64,000 nucleotides of DNA, taken from the NCBI GenBank assembly GCA_016789025.1, contig JAEURC010000022.1, forward strand, positions 1 to 64,000, written 5' to 3'. This DNA is from Anaerolineales bacterium. GTDB lineage: Bacteria > Chloroflexota > Anaerolineae > Anaerolineales > Villigracilaceae. A program made the position numbers and the translations under genes. The notes beneath the pieces were generated by a model. It had not been told where the DNA came from and made no database searches. It saw only the letters and a program-made list of their open reading frames with translations. Shown here piece after piece: positions 7,457-14,926 of the stretch (position 1 is the stretch's first letter; each line of letters starts with the position of its first letter).

Positions 7457-8500
7457 TCACACGATCCCCCGAATCAAATGCGGACCCAACATCCGCACGG
7501 CGAAGGCGGGCAATCGCTTCCACATCCAAATCGCAAACTGGAACTTCGGGCTTTTCTGATTCAATTCAGGGATGCCTCCGCCTTTCGGCAGGTAATACCA
7601 ATACGCCAGCGGAACCTTGCGCGGCTTCCATTTCATCTTGAAGGTCTCGTTGCCCGAGCCGTTCAGGCTTCGTCCCATGTCGCAGGTTTTGATCCCTTTT
7701 TGAATGTAATGTTCAAGAATATTCCAGTACAAACATTCGCCCGCATAGTCCGCGCGATAGTTGTGCAGGATGTTCGCGTGTAAATTTGTCGCGGTATCGC
7801 CATGATAAGCGAGTACCGCGCCACCGATGAGAGACTCTTTTTCATCTTTTATCACGACAAATTCGAGATTGTCGTCGAGCAGAGATGCCATCGTCCGCAA
7901 GTATTTTTTCGAGTGATACGGCGAGCCAAGTTCGTGCATACTCCGTTCGAGGGCTTCGTAGGTTTCATCCAGCAGTTCAAGGCGACCAAACTTAACCTTG
8001 AAGCCTTTCCTCAACGACTGCCGCGTGTGCTTGCGATGCTGGTGTCCGAATGTTTGCATCAAATCTTCGGGGTTGGATGGGATGTCAAGCAGATAGGTGG
8101 AGTAGATCGGGTTTTGAATCCACGGAGAGGGAGGCGCGTTATTATCTTCGATGAAACGAACAACGGCATAGTCAACCTTTAATTCATCGGCAAGTTTCCG
8201 CGCTTCGTTCAAGAGTGAGTCACGCGCTTCGCTGGACGAAAACGCAAATCCGCCGAAAGACCCGAACGGCGAGGTCGCTAGATAATTCCCAAAGATGGGA
8301 TGCTGAATATGAGTCAGAGCAAGGATGCCCGTCGCTTCATTATTCTGTGTCACTTCAAAGCGATGAGTCTCGTAGCCGTAAATTTCTTTTACCAGTCGAG
8401 TCCATGAATCAAGCGCGGTGAATGTCGCAGAAAACAAAAGAGACTCTGTTACGCGTAGAGGAGTTTCGGGAGACAACTTTCTGATTTGAAGATTTTTCAA
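7457..8500 (-). CDS. FemAB/GNAT-type acyltransferase
   Basis: This 347-residue protein has two GNAT-like folds in tandem, as in FemAB-related transferases. Recognisable parts are the N-terminal SPFGSFGGFAF segment and the C-terminal region with LHANILHNYRADYAGECLYW and CDMGRSLNGSGNETFKMKWK. Relatives modify cell-wall peptides or take part in exopolysaccharide loci. The next gene upstream is a polysaccharide deacetylase, 16 nt away, so the pair probably acts on a surface glycan. The reading frame begins with TTG (AGGTGAG just before it), because an in-frame stop lies directly upstream and no earlier Met is available. Confidence 0.75.
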   Translation of the reverse strand: MKNLQIRKLSPETPLRVTESLLFSATFTALDSWTRLVKEIYGYETHRFEVTQNNEATGILALTHIQHPIFGNYLATSPFGSFGGFAFSSSEARDSLLNEARKLADELKVDYAVVRFIEDNNAPPSPWIQNPIYSTYLLDIPSNPEDLMQTFGHQHRKHTRQSLRKGFKVKFGRLELLDETYEALERSMHELGSPYHSKKYLRTMASLLDDNLEFVVIKDEKESLIGGAVLAYHGDTATNLHANILHNYRADYAGECLYWNILEHYIQKGIKTCDMGRSLNGSGNETFKMKWKPRKVPLAYWYYLPKGGGIPELNQKSPKFQFAIWMWKRLPAFAVRMLGPHLIRGIV

Positions 8501-8513
8501 CGCTCACCTATGC

Positions 8514-8554
8514 CCGTCATTGCGAGCCACGAAGTGGCGAAGCAATCCCCGTCA
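8514..8554. repeat. Family B repeat (CGTCATTGCGAG) forming a gene end
   Basis: CCGTCATTGCGAGCCACG to CAATCCCCGTCAT is one arm of the family B repeat seen complete at 9432-9524. The last dozen codons and the stop of the polysaccharide deacetylase fall inside it. Confidence 0.7.
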
Positions 8555-9395
8555 TCGAATTGGAGAGCGTTTCATCAAGGTAGGTTTTCAACGATGAAGT
8601 AGGAAAACTCTTCAACAGGTCGCGCAAGAACGGAGACTTGTCCCAGAGAAAAGGGATGAGGTGCGGATTCCGAATCAGGTCACGCGTGAGGCGTGAGGAA
8701 GAGGCAGGCTTCACCAACTCGTAGGGGTGCATGATGATGACGGGGGAATGTCCGCGCTTGAGTTCTTCTTCGAGGATGGTGAGGATGCGGCGAGCGAGAA
8801 ATCCGATGCTGAAACTGGAGCCGTACGGAAATTCTCCGCCCAGCAAAAGCTTGAACGAGAAATCGCGCGGCGCGACGAGGTCTTCGTGCGCGTCGCGCGT
8901 CCGCCATGTGCTGACGGGAATCTCCCACAGGTTTCCTTTTTTCAACATCGTGCCCGCAGGCGCGTAAATGGACGAGCTGTATGTGAAGCCGAACGATTCG
9001 AGAAGCGGATACGCATCCTCGCTGATGCCGACCATCGGAGCGCGATAGCCCCGTACGTTGTATGGCTTGCGCCACGATTCCGAATCGCGCAGATCGTCGG
9101 CGAGTTGATTCACGTTCACCAGCGGACGATGGAATTGGCAATGCAATCCAAGTTCGTGACCCGCGTCAACGATCTTTTGCGGCACCTCGGGATACCACTC
9201 GGCGATCTCGCCGACGAGATAGATGCTGGCTTTTGCATCGCCAAGTTGGTCGAGGATCGAATCGATTGCGCGGGAGGTGAATCCGCCGTCCATGTCGCGG
9301 CGAAGCGCTTTGTCGCGGATGTGATCGTAATGACGGAACAACGCGAAGACGGGTTCGTAATCTATGCTAAGAAGAACTCTCGGAGAAATTGACAT
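8517..9395 (-). CDS. Polysaccharide deacetylase (NodB-like)
   Basis: This is a 292-residue carbohydrate esterase 4 type protein. Motif residues visible are D12 (SIDYEP), the metal-binding pair H85-xxx-H89 (GLHCQFHRPL), RGYRAP at 115-120 and a C-terminal MHPYEL with the catalytic-type His. It resembles the deacetylases of exopolysaccharide clusters and would remove N- or O-acetyl groups from a surface polymer. No signal peptide is present. ATG at 9395 is preferred over the TTG one codon earlier. The C-terminal residues (about 281-292) are encoded by a dispersed repeat, so the original end was probably different. It is likely cotranscribed with the FemAB-like gene. Confidence 0.83.
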   Translation of the reverse strand: MSISPRVLLSIDYEPVFALFRHYDHIRDKALRRDMDGGFTSRAIDSILDQLGDAKASIYLVGEIAEWYPEVPQKIVDAGHELGLHCQFHRPLVNVNQLADDLRDSESWRKPYNVRGYRAPMVGISEDAYPLLESFGFTYSSSIYAPAGTMLKKGNLWEIPVSTWRTRDAHEDLVAPRDFSFKLLLGGEFPYGSSFSIGFLARRILTILEEELKRGHSPVIIMHPYELVKPASSSRLTRDLIRNPHLIPFLWDKSPFLRDLLKSFPTSSLKTYLDETLSNSMTGIASPLRGSQ

Positions 9396-9431
9396 CAAAT
9401 GAATTCTACTTCACGATTCAAAAATAGTACT

Positions 9432-9524
9432 CCGTCATTGCGAGGAGCCCGAAGGGCGACGAAGCAATCTCCACCACGATGACGGGGATTGCTTCGTCGG
9501 GCGATGCCCTCCTCGCAATGACGG
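9432..9524. repeat. Complete family B inverted repeat
   Basis: The element starts CCGTCATTGCGAGGAGCCC and ends CCTCGCAATGACGG, with inner arms GAAGCAATC and GATTGCTTC, so it folds into a long hairpin. It separates the carbamate kinase gene from the deacetylase. Confidence 0.8.
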
Positions 9525-9540
9525 ATTTACGTCCACCCAA

Positions 9541-10494
9541 CTATTTAACTATCCACGTGCCTGTTTCACCTTTCAACGCCCGCCCGATATTTTCGGGGTT
9601 GGTGATGATCGCCGCGCCGCCGCCGTTTTCCAAATATCGAATCGCGGCTTGGACTTTCGGCGCCATCGAGCCTTTCGCAAAATGTTTGCCTTCATCGAGA
9701 TACGCCTGCGCTTCGGCGAGAGTCAATTTGTCGAGCCATTGCTGGTCGGGCTTGCCGAAGTTGATCGCCACTTTTTCAACGGCTGTCGCGATGATAAAAA
9801 TTTCGGCGTTGATCGAATTCGCAAGCAATGACGATGCAAAATCTTTATCAATCACTGCGGCAGTGCCGACGAGTTCGCCGTCGCCGCGATCCACCACGGG
9901 GATGCCCCCGCCCCCCACCGTGACGACAACCTGCCCCGCGGAAAGAAGCGTTCGCACCGCGTCCAACTCCACGATCTCTTTCGGCAACGGGGACGCGACG
10001 ACTCTTCTCCAGCCTCTGCCTGCGTCTTCCACCACAGACCAGCCCATCTCCTTTTCGCGCCGCTTCGCCTCGGCTTCCTCCATGAAACTTCCAATCGGCT
10101 TCGTCGGCTTTTTGAACGCGACATCTTCTTTATCAACCAACACTTGCGTGACAACCGTGCAGGCTTTTTTGTTGATGCCGCGTTTGAAAAATTCGTTACG
10201 CAGCGCTTGTTGCAATTCGTATCCGATCGCGCCCTGCGAATCCGCGCCGCAGACATCGAGCGGAACTTCGTGCATCCCTTCATATTTCGCGGCGATCTCG
10301 GAACGGCGCAGGATGAACCCGACTTGCGGACCGTTTCCGTGACCGATGGCGAGGTCCCAGCCCGCCTCGATCATATCCACGAGATGGACGGCTGTTTCGC
10401 GCAACGCGACTTCCTGATCTTCGACGGTGACGCGCTTGTCATCTTTAATGAGGGCGTTGCCGCCGATGGCGACGACGGCGAGTTTGTTTGGCAT
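9541..10494 (-). CDS. arcC: Carbamate kinase
   Basis: This is a 317-residue amino-acid-kinase family enzyme with the N-terminal GGNAL glycine loop (11-15), the GNGPQVG motif and the VTVGGGGIPV segment. It interconverts carbamoyl phosphate plus ADP with carbamate plus ATP. The start at 10494 is set by AAGGAGAA 5 nt upstream, and a longer frame reaches back into a tandem repeat and is not credible. It ends the YgeW-type cluster, like yqeA in Escherichia coli, so it probably makes ATP from carbamoyl phosphate released by the upstream carbamoyltransferase. Confidence 0.92.
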   Translation of the reverse strand: MPNKLAVVAIGGNALIKDDKRVTVEDQEVALRETAVHLVDMIEAGWDLAIGHGNGPQVGFILRRSEIAAKYEGMHEVPLDVCGADSQGAIGYELQQALRNEFFKRGINKKACTVVTQVLVDKEDVAFKKPTKPIGSFMEEAEAKRREKEMGWSVVEDAGRGWRRVVASPLPKEIVELDAVRTLLSAGQVVVTVGGGGIPVVDRGDGELVGTAAVIDKDFASSLLANSINAEIFIIATAVEKVAINFGKPDQQWLDKLTLAEAQAYLDEGKHFAKGSMAPKVQAAIRYLENGGGAAIITNPENIGRALKGETGTWIVK

Positions 10495-10509
10495 AAGTTC
10501 TCCTTGGGA

Positions 10510-10572
10510 GTACACACGTAGACAAGTGGACAGGTACACAGGTAAACAGGTACACACGTACAGAGGTGGACA
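10510..10572. repeat. Tandem ACAGGTAxACA-type repeat, family H
   Basis: Degenerate units such as ACAGGTACAC, AGGTAAACAGG and ACACGTAGAC follow one another without spacers. Copies occur at 11091-11130 and 52018-52060. The units are too short and uneven for a CRISPR array. Confidence 0.65.
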
Positions 10573-10575
10573 TGG

Positions 10576-11076
10576 CTAGAGAGTTTGATCTTTGCCGTTA
10601 TCGTCGAGGATCGTAAGATCGTAATCTGCTTGATCTTCGCGGACGGCTTTGTCACCGAATTCCTGCGAGCCAGCGCGTTGACGACGGACGTAGTTCATGT
10701 ATCCATTCAGGGTTTGTTCTGCTTGTCGAATCAATTTGTATAACTCTTCAAATTCTGGCTGTTGGATGTAACTCAAAACCCTCGCGTCAATCAATCGAGC
10801 AAGTGTTTCATTAAGTTCGCCGCGAGCAGTGGAGTAAAACCGCAGGCTGTCGAGATAGTGATAACGCCCGTAGCCCTCGCCGATATTTCCAGTCACGCCT
10901 TTGGCAGACCGACGAATCTGAGCGTAGAGATCAAACTTTTCATCGGGAGGCAGGGTTTTCGAGAAGGCGTGTACCTTCGCCATAACTTCCAGCGCGAGTT
11001 GATAACATTCCAGGTCTTCAAACCCGCGTTTACCTTTTTCGCCAGGCGATTGATACAAAGGCTTCCTCTCACTCAC
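10576..11076 (-). CDS. Four-helix bundle protein (23S rRNA IVP family)
   Basis: This 166-residue protein has the four-helix bundle family signature (FEDLECYQLALEVM near the N terminus, IRRSAKGVTGNIGEGYGRY in the middle). Such proteins were first noted inside 23S rRNA intervening sequences but are now found widely as free genes of unknown role. It starts with GTG, supported by GGAGG five nt upstream. Its position between the carbamoyltransferase and carbamate kinase genes interrupts an otherwise metabolic operon. The C-terminal 35 residues are acidic and probably disordered. Confidence 0.82.
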   Translation of the reverse strand: MSERKPLYQSPGEKGKRGFEDLECYQLALEVMAKVHAFSKTLPPDEKFDLYAQIRRSAKGVTGNIGEGYGRYHYLDSLRFYSTARGELNETLARLIDARVLSYIQQPEFEELYKLIRQAEQTLNGYMNYVRRQRAGSQEFGDKAVREDQADYDLTILDDNGKDQTL

Positions 11077-11090
11077 ACCTGCCTCCTTCC

Positions 11091-11130
11091 TTGTCCACGT
11101 GTCTACGTGTTTCCGTGTCTACCTGTCTAC
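11091..11130. repeat. Family H tandem repeat copy
   Basis: Units of the form GTCTACGTGTTTCC and GTCTACCTGTCTAC fill the gap between the four-helix gene and the carbamoyltransferase stop codon, which falls at the end of the repeat. Confidence 0.6.
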
Positions 11131-12107
11131 GACATAGTAAGCGCCATCACGGCTTTCTGCGCGTGGAGGCGGTTCTCGGCTTCATCGTAGACGACCGAAT
11201 GTTTGCCGTCGATCACGCCGTCGGTGACTTCGAGTCCGCGGTCGGCGGGGAGGCAGTGCATGTAAATGGAATCTTCTTTTGTGAGTCCCATGCGGCGTTC
11301 GTCGGTGATCCATGATTTGTATTTATCGATCAACGCTTTGCCTTCTTCTTTACCAGTCGTCGTGAGAAGCGGTCCCCAACTCTTGGGATACACAACATCC
11401 GCATCCTTGAAGGCTTCGTCCATGTTGTCGGTCACATCGAACCCAACGCCATATTTTTTCGCGTTGTCCTTCGCTTGTTGCATAATATCAGGCATGAGTT
11501 TGAACTCAGGCGGGTGAGCCAGCACCACGTCACAGCCGAAGCGGGTCATTTGCAGGATCAACGATTGCGGAACCGAGATCGGTTTGCTGTACGACGCGGC
11601 ATACGCCCATGAGACGACGACTTTCTTTTTCTTGAGGTCGCGTCCCTTCTTTTCGATGACGGTCATGATATCTGCTAGGCATTGAAACGGATGATACACA
11701 TCGCATTGCATGTTGAGAACAGGCACGCGAGATGCTTTGGCGACATCGTTGATGTATTGATTCCCGAACTGCCAGTCACATTGACGGATGGCGATGCCGT
11801 CGAAGTAACGACCGAAGATCTCGCCGATCTCTTTCGCCGTATCGCCGTGCGAAATTTGAGTCGTTTCGCTGTCAATGAACGCGGCATGACCTCCAAGCTG
11901 CGCCATGCCCGCCTCGAACGATCCGCGCGTGCGGGTGGACGTGAAGAAGAACAGCATGGCTAACACTTTGTCACGCAATAACGCGTGCGGTTCGCCCAAC
12001 GCGCGCTTGCGTTTCAAATCCCACGCCACGTCTAACACGGTTTCGACTTCTTCTTTGGTGAAATCCAAATCGCCAATGAAGTCGCGTCCTCTGAAATTGG
12101 TTTGCAT
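11127..12107 (-). CDS. ygeW: YgeW-type carbamoyltransferase
   Basis: This is a 326-residue aspartate/ornithine carbamoyltransferase superfamily member. Carbamoyl phosphate residues are STRTR (57-61), HPFQ (139-142) and HCLP (284-287). The sequence around FFFTSTRTRGSFEAG and HCLPADRG resembles the YgeW group rather than anabolic OTCase, and the neighbourhood (YgeY-like hydrolase, carbamate kinase, purine deaminases) is that of the YgeW cluster. In gut bacteria this cluster supports anaerobic breakdown of urate and related purines, with YgeW thought to release carbamoyl phosphate from a ureido intermediate. The exact substrate is unproven. AAGGAG lies 8 nt before the ATG. Confidence 0.82.
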   Translation of the reverse strand: MQTNFRGRDFIGDLDFTKEEVETVLDVAWDLKRKRALGEPHALLRDKVLAMLFFFTSTRTRGSFEAGMAQLGGHAAFIDSETTQISHGDTAKEIGEIFGRYFDGIAIRQCDWQFGNQYINDVAKASRVPVLNMQCDVYHPFQCLADIMTVIEKKGRDLKKKKVVVSWAYAASYSKPISVPQSLILQMTRFGCDVVLAHPPEFKLMPDIMQQAKDNAKKYGVGFDVTDNMDEAFKDADVVYPKSWGPLLTTTGKEEGKALIDKYKSWITDERRMGLTKEDSIYMHCLPADRGLEVTDGVIDGKHSVVYDEAENRLHAQKAVMALTMS

Positions 12108-12142
12108 AATATAGTCTCCTTGGTTTATATTTTCTTTTCAAG

Positions 12143-12260
12143 TGGTGGTTGAGTAGTCCCGCATGCTTTTCGCGGGACGTATCGAAACCACACCAACTGT
12201 ATTCATGTTACTGGTGGTTTCGATACGGGGCGGAATAGCACCGCCCCTACTCAACCACCA
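12143..12260. repeat. Family C palindromic repeat pair (GTGGTTGAGTAG)
   Basis: Two head-to-head copies are present. One runs from TGGTGGTTGAGTAGTCCCGC to CGTATCGAAACCACACC, and the other from GGTGGTTTCGATACGGGG to CCCCTACTCAACCACC. A diverged copy lies inside kynureninase at 51447-51494. Confidence 0.75.
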
Positions 12261-12271
12261 AAGTATGAAAG

Positions 12272-12796
12272 TTATTTTGATACTCGCAATATTTCACCCT
12301 CCACAAACTTCCCGTCATCCCAAAACAACCGAATCCCTTCGCAATATTCGAAATGCGAACCCCATTGGAAATGATCCGCATCAGGCAGACACGCCACCGC
12401 GCCCATCTCGACGACGCCTCCGTGATTGACAACGAGCGCGGCGCGTCCATCGGCGAGGAAGTTTGCGAGTTTTGTGTACAACTCCTTCAATTGATTCGCA
12501 TAACGCGCCGCCGCGCCGCCTCTGCTCACCGCATCCGCGTAGCCCGCGCACGAAAGCGGATACGGCGCTTCGCGTTCCACGCTGTCGCCATAGGTACTCA
12601 TCAACTCATTTTGTTCATCCACAGCAAAGCCCATCGCAATCGCGGTCTCGAATGCGCGCGGCAATGTGGATGTGACAACACGATCAAACGGACCGAGGTT
12701 CTGCCCCACCAGCCGCGCGAGGGTCACACCCTGTTGGTTGAGATGAACTCCAGGGTTTGAGCGAATCGAATGGCGGCGAATTTCGATGGTTTTCAT
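12272..12796 (-). CDS. Histidine phosphatase superfamily protein
   Basis: This is a 174-residue phosphoglycerate-mutase-like protein with the RHG-type motif as R8-H9-S10-I11-R12, the second arginine in LPRAFET (R47) and the second catalytic histidine in VVNHGG. Small members of this superfamily dephosphorylate metabolites or act as SixA-like protein phosphatases. The start at 12796 fits AGGA 6 nt upstream, and an alternative start lies two codons earlier. It is embedded between the YgeY- and YgeW-type genes and may act on a phosphorylated pathway intermediate, but there is no direct evidence. Confidence 0.8.
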   Translation of the reverse strand: MKTIEIRRHSIRSNPGVHLNQQGVTLARLVGQNLGPFDRVVTSTLPRAFETAIAMGFAVDEQNELMSTYGDSVEREAPYPLSCAGYADAVSRGGAAARYANQLKELYTKLANFLADGRAALVVNHGGVVEMGAVACLPDADHFQWGSHFEYCEGIRLFWDDGKFVEGEILRVSK

Positions 12797-12831
12797 ATTC
12801 ATTCCTAGGGCGATATCTTCTCGCCTCACAT

Positions 12832-12857
12832 TGGGCGGGGAGACCCCGCCCCTACGG
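12832..12857. repeat. GC-rich palindrome GGGCGGGGAGACCCCGCCC
   Basis: A perfect short hairpin followed by CTACGG covers the stop codon of the YgeY-like gene. It belongs to the same general class as the GTAGGGGC element at 60182-60241. Confidence 0.6.
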
Positions 12858-14051
12858 TATCAACGACGGCAATATCGCGTAGAACTCCGTCGCTTTGACC
12901 ATGTCTTCGAGCGAGACAGAATCGTTCACAGTGTGTGCGGTCTCTTCGTCGCCTGGACCGAATCCGATCGACGGGATGCCTGCTTTGCCCGCCCAGTAGA
13001 TTCCGTTCGTGGAGAAGTTCCACTTGCCGCTGGGGGCGGCGGGCAAGCCGATTTGTTCACGTGCCAGCTGTCCCGCGCGGACGAGCGGGTGGTTTTCCTC
13101 CAATGCCCACGCGGGGAAATATTTATCCACAGGGAAAACGAATCCAGTGTACGACGGCTCGTCATAAAAGAGTTCTTCGAGTTTGATGCTGTCTTTGTGC
13201 TCTTTGGGAATCAACGCTTCGACCTGCGCCCGAACCTGCTCCTTCGTTTCACCGAACGTCATGCGCCGATCAATGAAGATGACCGCCTCGTCAGGCACCG
13301 CGTTGATGGACGGCGTTTTCACGTGCATGTCGCTGACAGTGATCTTGCCATGTCCCAAAAATTCATGGTCGCCGAGTTGCGGTTCGAGATCGCGGATGCC
13401 CGCGATGATGGGAAGCAATTTGTAGATGGCATTATCGCCGAGATGATTCGACGCGGCGTGCGCACTTCGTCCCTTCGATGTGATCTTCATCTCAAGGCGA
13501 CCTTTGTGTCCGCGATACGTGAGCATCTTGGTCGGTTCGCCGATGACGACAAAATCGGGTTTGATTTTTGGATCAACCTCAACGAAGGTGTTGGGCGCGA
13601 TTCCGTCACACCATTCTTCCATGTTCCCGAAATAATACGCCGTCCATCCGTCGAGTAGACCGAGATCACGCGCCATCGCCAAACCATAGATCATCCCAGG
13701 CGTGGATGCTTTTTCGTCACATGCGCCGCGCGCATAGAGCACTCCATTTTCAATTTTGCCTTTGAATGGATCCCATCCCCACATGGACGGATCGCCCACA
13801 CCGACCGTGTCAATATGCGAATCATAGACGATGACGCGCTCCCCATTTCCGATTCGCCCGATGGTGTTGCCCATTTTATCGAAGCGGACTTCATCGAAGC
13901 CGAGTTTCTTCATCTCCGCCTGCACGCGCTCGCCGACGGGTCCGATCTTCGAATCCATGCTTGGAATCTCACAAATTTCGAGCATGAATTGAATTATTTC
14001 TTCTCGCGAGGCGTTGACTCGTTTTTGTATTTCTTGTAGTTGATTTATCAT
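12852..14051 (-). CDS. ygeY: YgeY-type M20 family hydrolase
   Basis: This is a 399-residue ArgE/DapE/M20-type metallohydrolase. Metal residues visible are H79 and D81 (SHIDTV), D112 (GACDEK) and the catalytic/metal E145-E146 (NMEEWCDG). The MWGWDPFKGKIENG and RGACDEKASTPGMIYG segments match the YgeY selenium-metabolism-linked group. In purine-fermenting gene sets this enzyme is thought to deacylate or de-ureidate an intermediate before the diaminopropionate step, but its reaction is not settled. AAGGATT precedes the ATG. It is followed by the histidine phosphatase and YgeW genes on the same strand. Confidence 0.82.
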   Translation of the reverse strand: MINQLQEIQKRVNASREEIIQFMLEICEIPSMDSKIGPVGERVQAEMKKLGFDEVRFDKMGNTIGRIGNGERVIVYDSHIDTVGVGDPSMWGWDPFKGKIENGVLYARGACDEKASTPGMIYGLAMARDLGLLDGWTAYYFGNMEEWCDGIAPNTFVEVDPKIKPDFVVIGEPTKMLTYRGHKGRLEMKITSKGRSAHAASNHLGDNAIYKLLPIIAGIRDLEPQLGDHEFLGHGKITVSDMHVKTPSINAVPDEAVIFIDRRMTFGETKEQVRAQVEALIPKEHKDSIKLEELFYDEPSYTGFVFPVDKYFPAWALEENHPLVRAGQLAREQIGLPAAPSGKWNFSTNGIYWAGKAGIPSIGFGPGDEETAHTVNDSVSLEDMVKATEFYAILPSLIP

Positions 14052-14091
14052 AGTTAATCCTTGTATCTGAAAAATTTCGCACTATTAGGAA

Positions 14092-14163
14092 TGTCACCCT
14101 GAGCGATAGCGAAGGGTCTCTTACATTGTGACAGGGATTCTTCGCTTCGCTCAGAATGACACT
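14092..14163. repeat. Family A inverted repeat, second copy
   Basis: TGTCACCCTGAGCGATAGCG at the left and CGCTTCGCTCAGAATGACA at the right pair into a hairpin, matching the element at 27-114. It splits the YgeY-like gene from the GntR gene. Confidence 0.75.
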
Positions 14164-14209
14164 CTGTGAAATCACTCATTAAATCTCATACTCTCTGTGC
14201 TCTCTATGG

Positions 14210-14926
14210 CTACGAACTTCCCACGCGCCGATTGACGTGGAAATGGAAATAGCCTGGAATAAAATAACTCACCGAAAAATCCACCACGTTGTTTTTGAGG
14301 TCGAACAACTGCGACTCGAATTTCAAAAGCACATCATCGCGCTGGATCTCTAGCGGTTTTGCCACATCGGCATGAGCGTTCGTCGCGCCGACGACCGCGC
14401 GCGAGATGCCGAGTTTGTCGCCGCGCGCGAGCAGAAAGTCAAGGACGGAGCCGCTGAAGTTGGAGGGCAAGTCCGACGGCTTGAGAAACGACTCGGGCAG
14501 GATATCCACCAAATAGGCGGCGGGGCGTCGGTCGGCGCGGATCACGCGTCGGATGCGCGTGAGGCGCGTCTTTTCGGCGACGCCGAGTCCTTTTGCCGAG
14601 TCTGCATCCGCATCAAATTGTTCGATGTTCAAATCGCTGATCGTGATCTCCAAATTCATGCGCCGCGCCATGGTCTCGATGCTTTCGAGTTTTTCAAGCC
14701 CCGCGTCAATGACGGGCACTTTGCCGACCACGTACGTGCCAGACCCCTGACGCCGCCGAATCACGCCTTGCGTTTCAAACGAACGCATCGCTTCGCGCAA
14801 CGTGGCGCGCGAAACGCCCATTTGTTTCGCAAGCTCAGGCTCCGAAATTAATCGCTGACCCGCGGGCGTCTTTGCAATGAGTTTTGCAAGATCGGCTTGC
14901 AGGCGTTGAAAGGGAAAATTTGCCAT
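14210..14926 (-). CDS. GntR family regulator with UTRA domain
   Basis: This 238-residue protein has an N-terminal winged helix (EPELAKQMGVSRATLREAMRSFETQG near 29-54, followed by the RRRQGSGTYV wing) and a C-terminal UTRA-like effector domain from about residue 90. UTRA domains bind small ligands that release the repressor from DNA. Its ATG overlaps the stop of adenine deaminase by one base (TGATG), with GGAG five nt upstream, so it is made from the same mRNA. It is the likely local regulator of the purine-type cluster, with a purine or degradation product as candidate inducer. Confidence 0.85.
   Translation of the reverse strand: MANFPFQRLQADLAKLIAKTPAGQRLISEPELAKQMGVSRATLREAMRSFETQGVIRRRQGSGTYVVGKVPVIDAGLEKLESIETMARRMNLEITISDLNIEQFDADADSAKGLGVAEKTRLTRIRRVIRADRRPAAYLVDILPESFLKPSDLPSNFSGSVLDFLLARGDKLGISRAVVGATNAHADVAKPLEIQRDDVLLKFESQLFDLKNNVVDFSVSYFIPGYFHFHVNRRVGSS

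Noticed and set aside
10510-10572. Tandem short repeats resembling a CRISPR array or minisatellite
   Set aside because: Units are about 10 nt, uneven, and have no unique spacers. No cas genes are present in the window.
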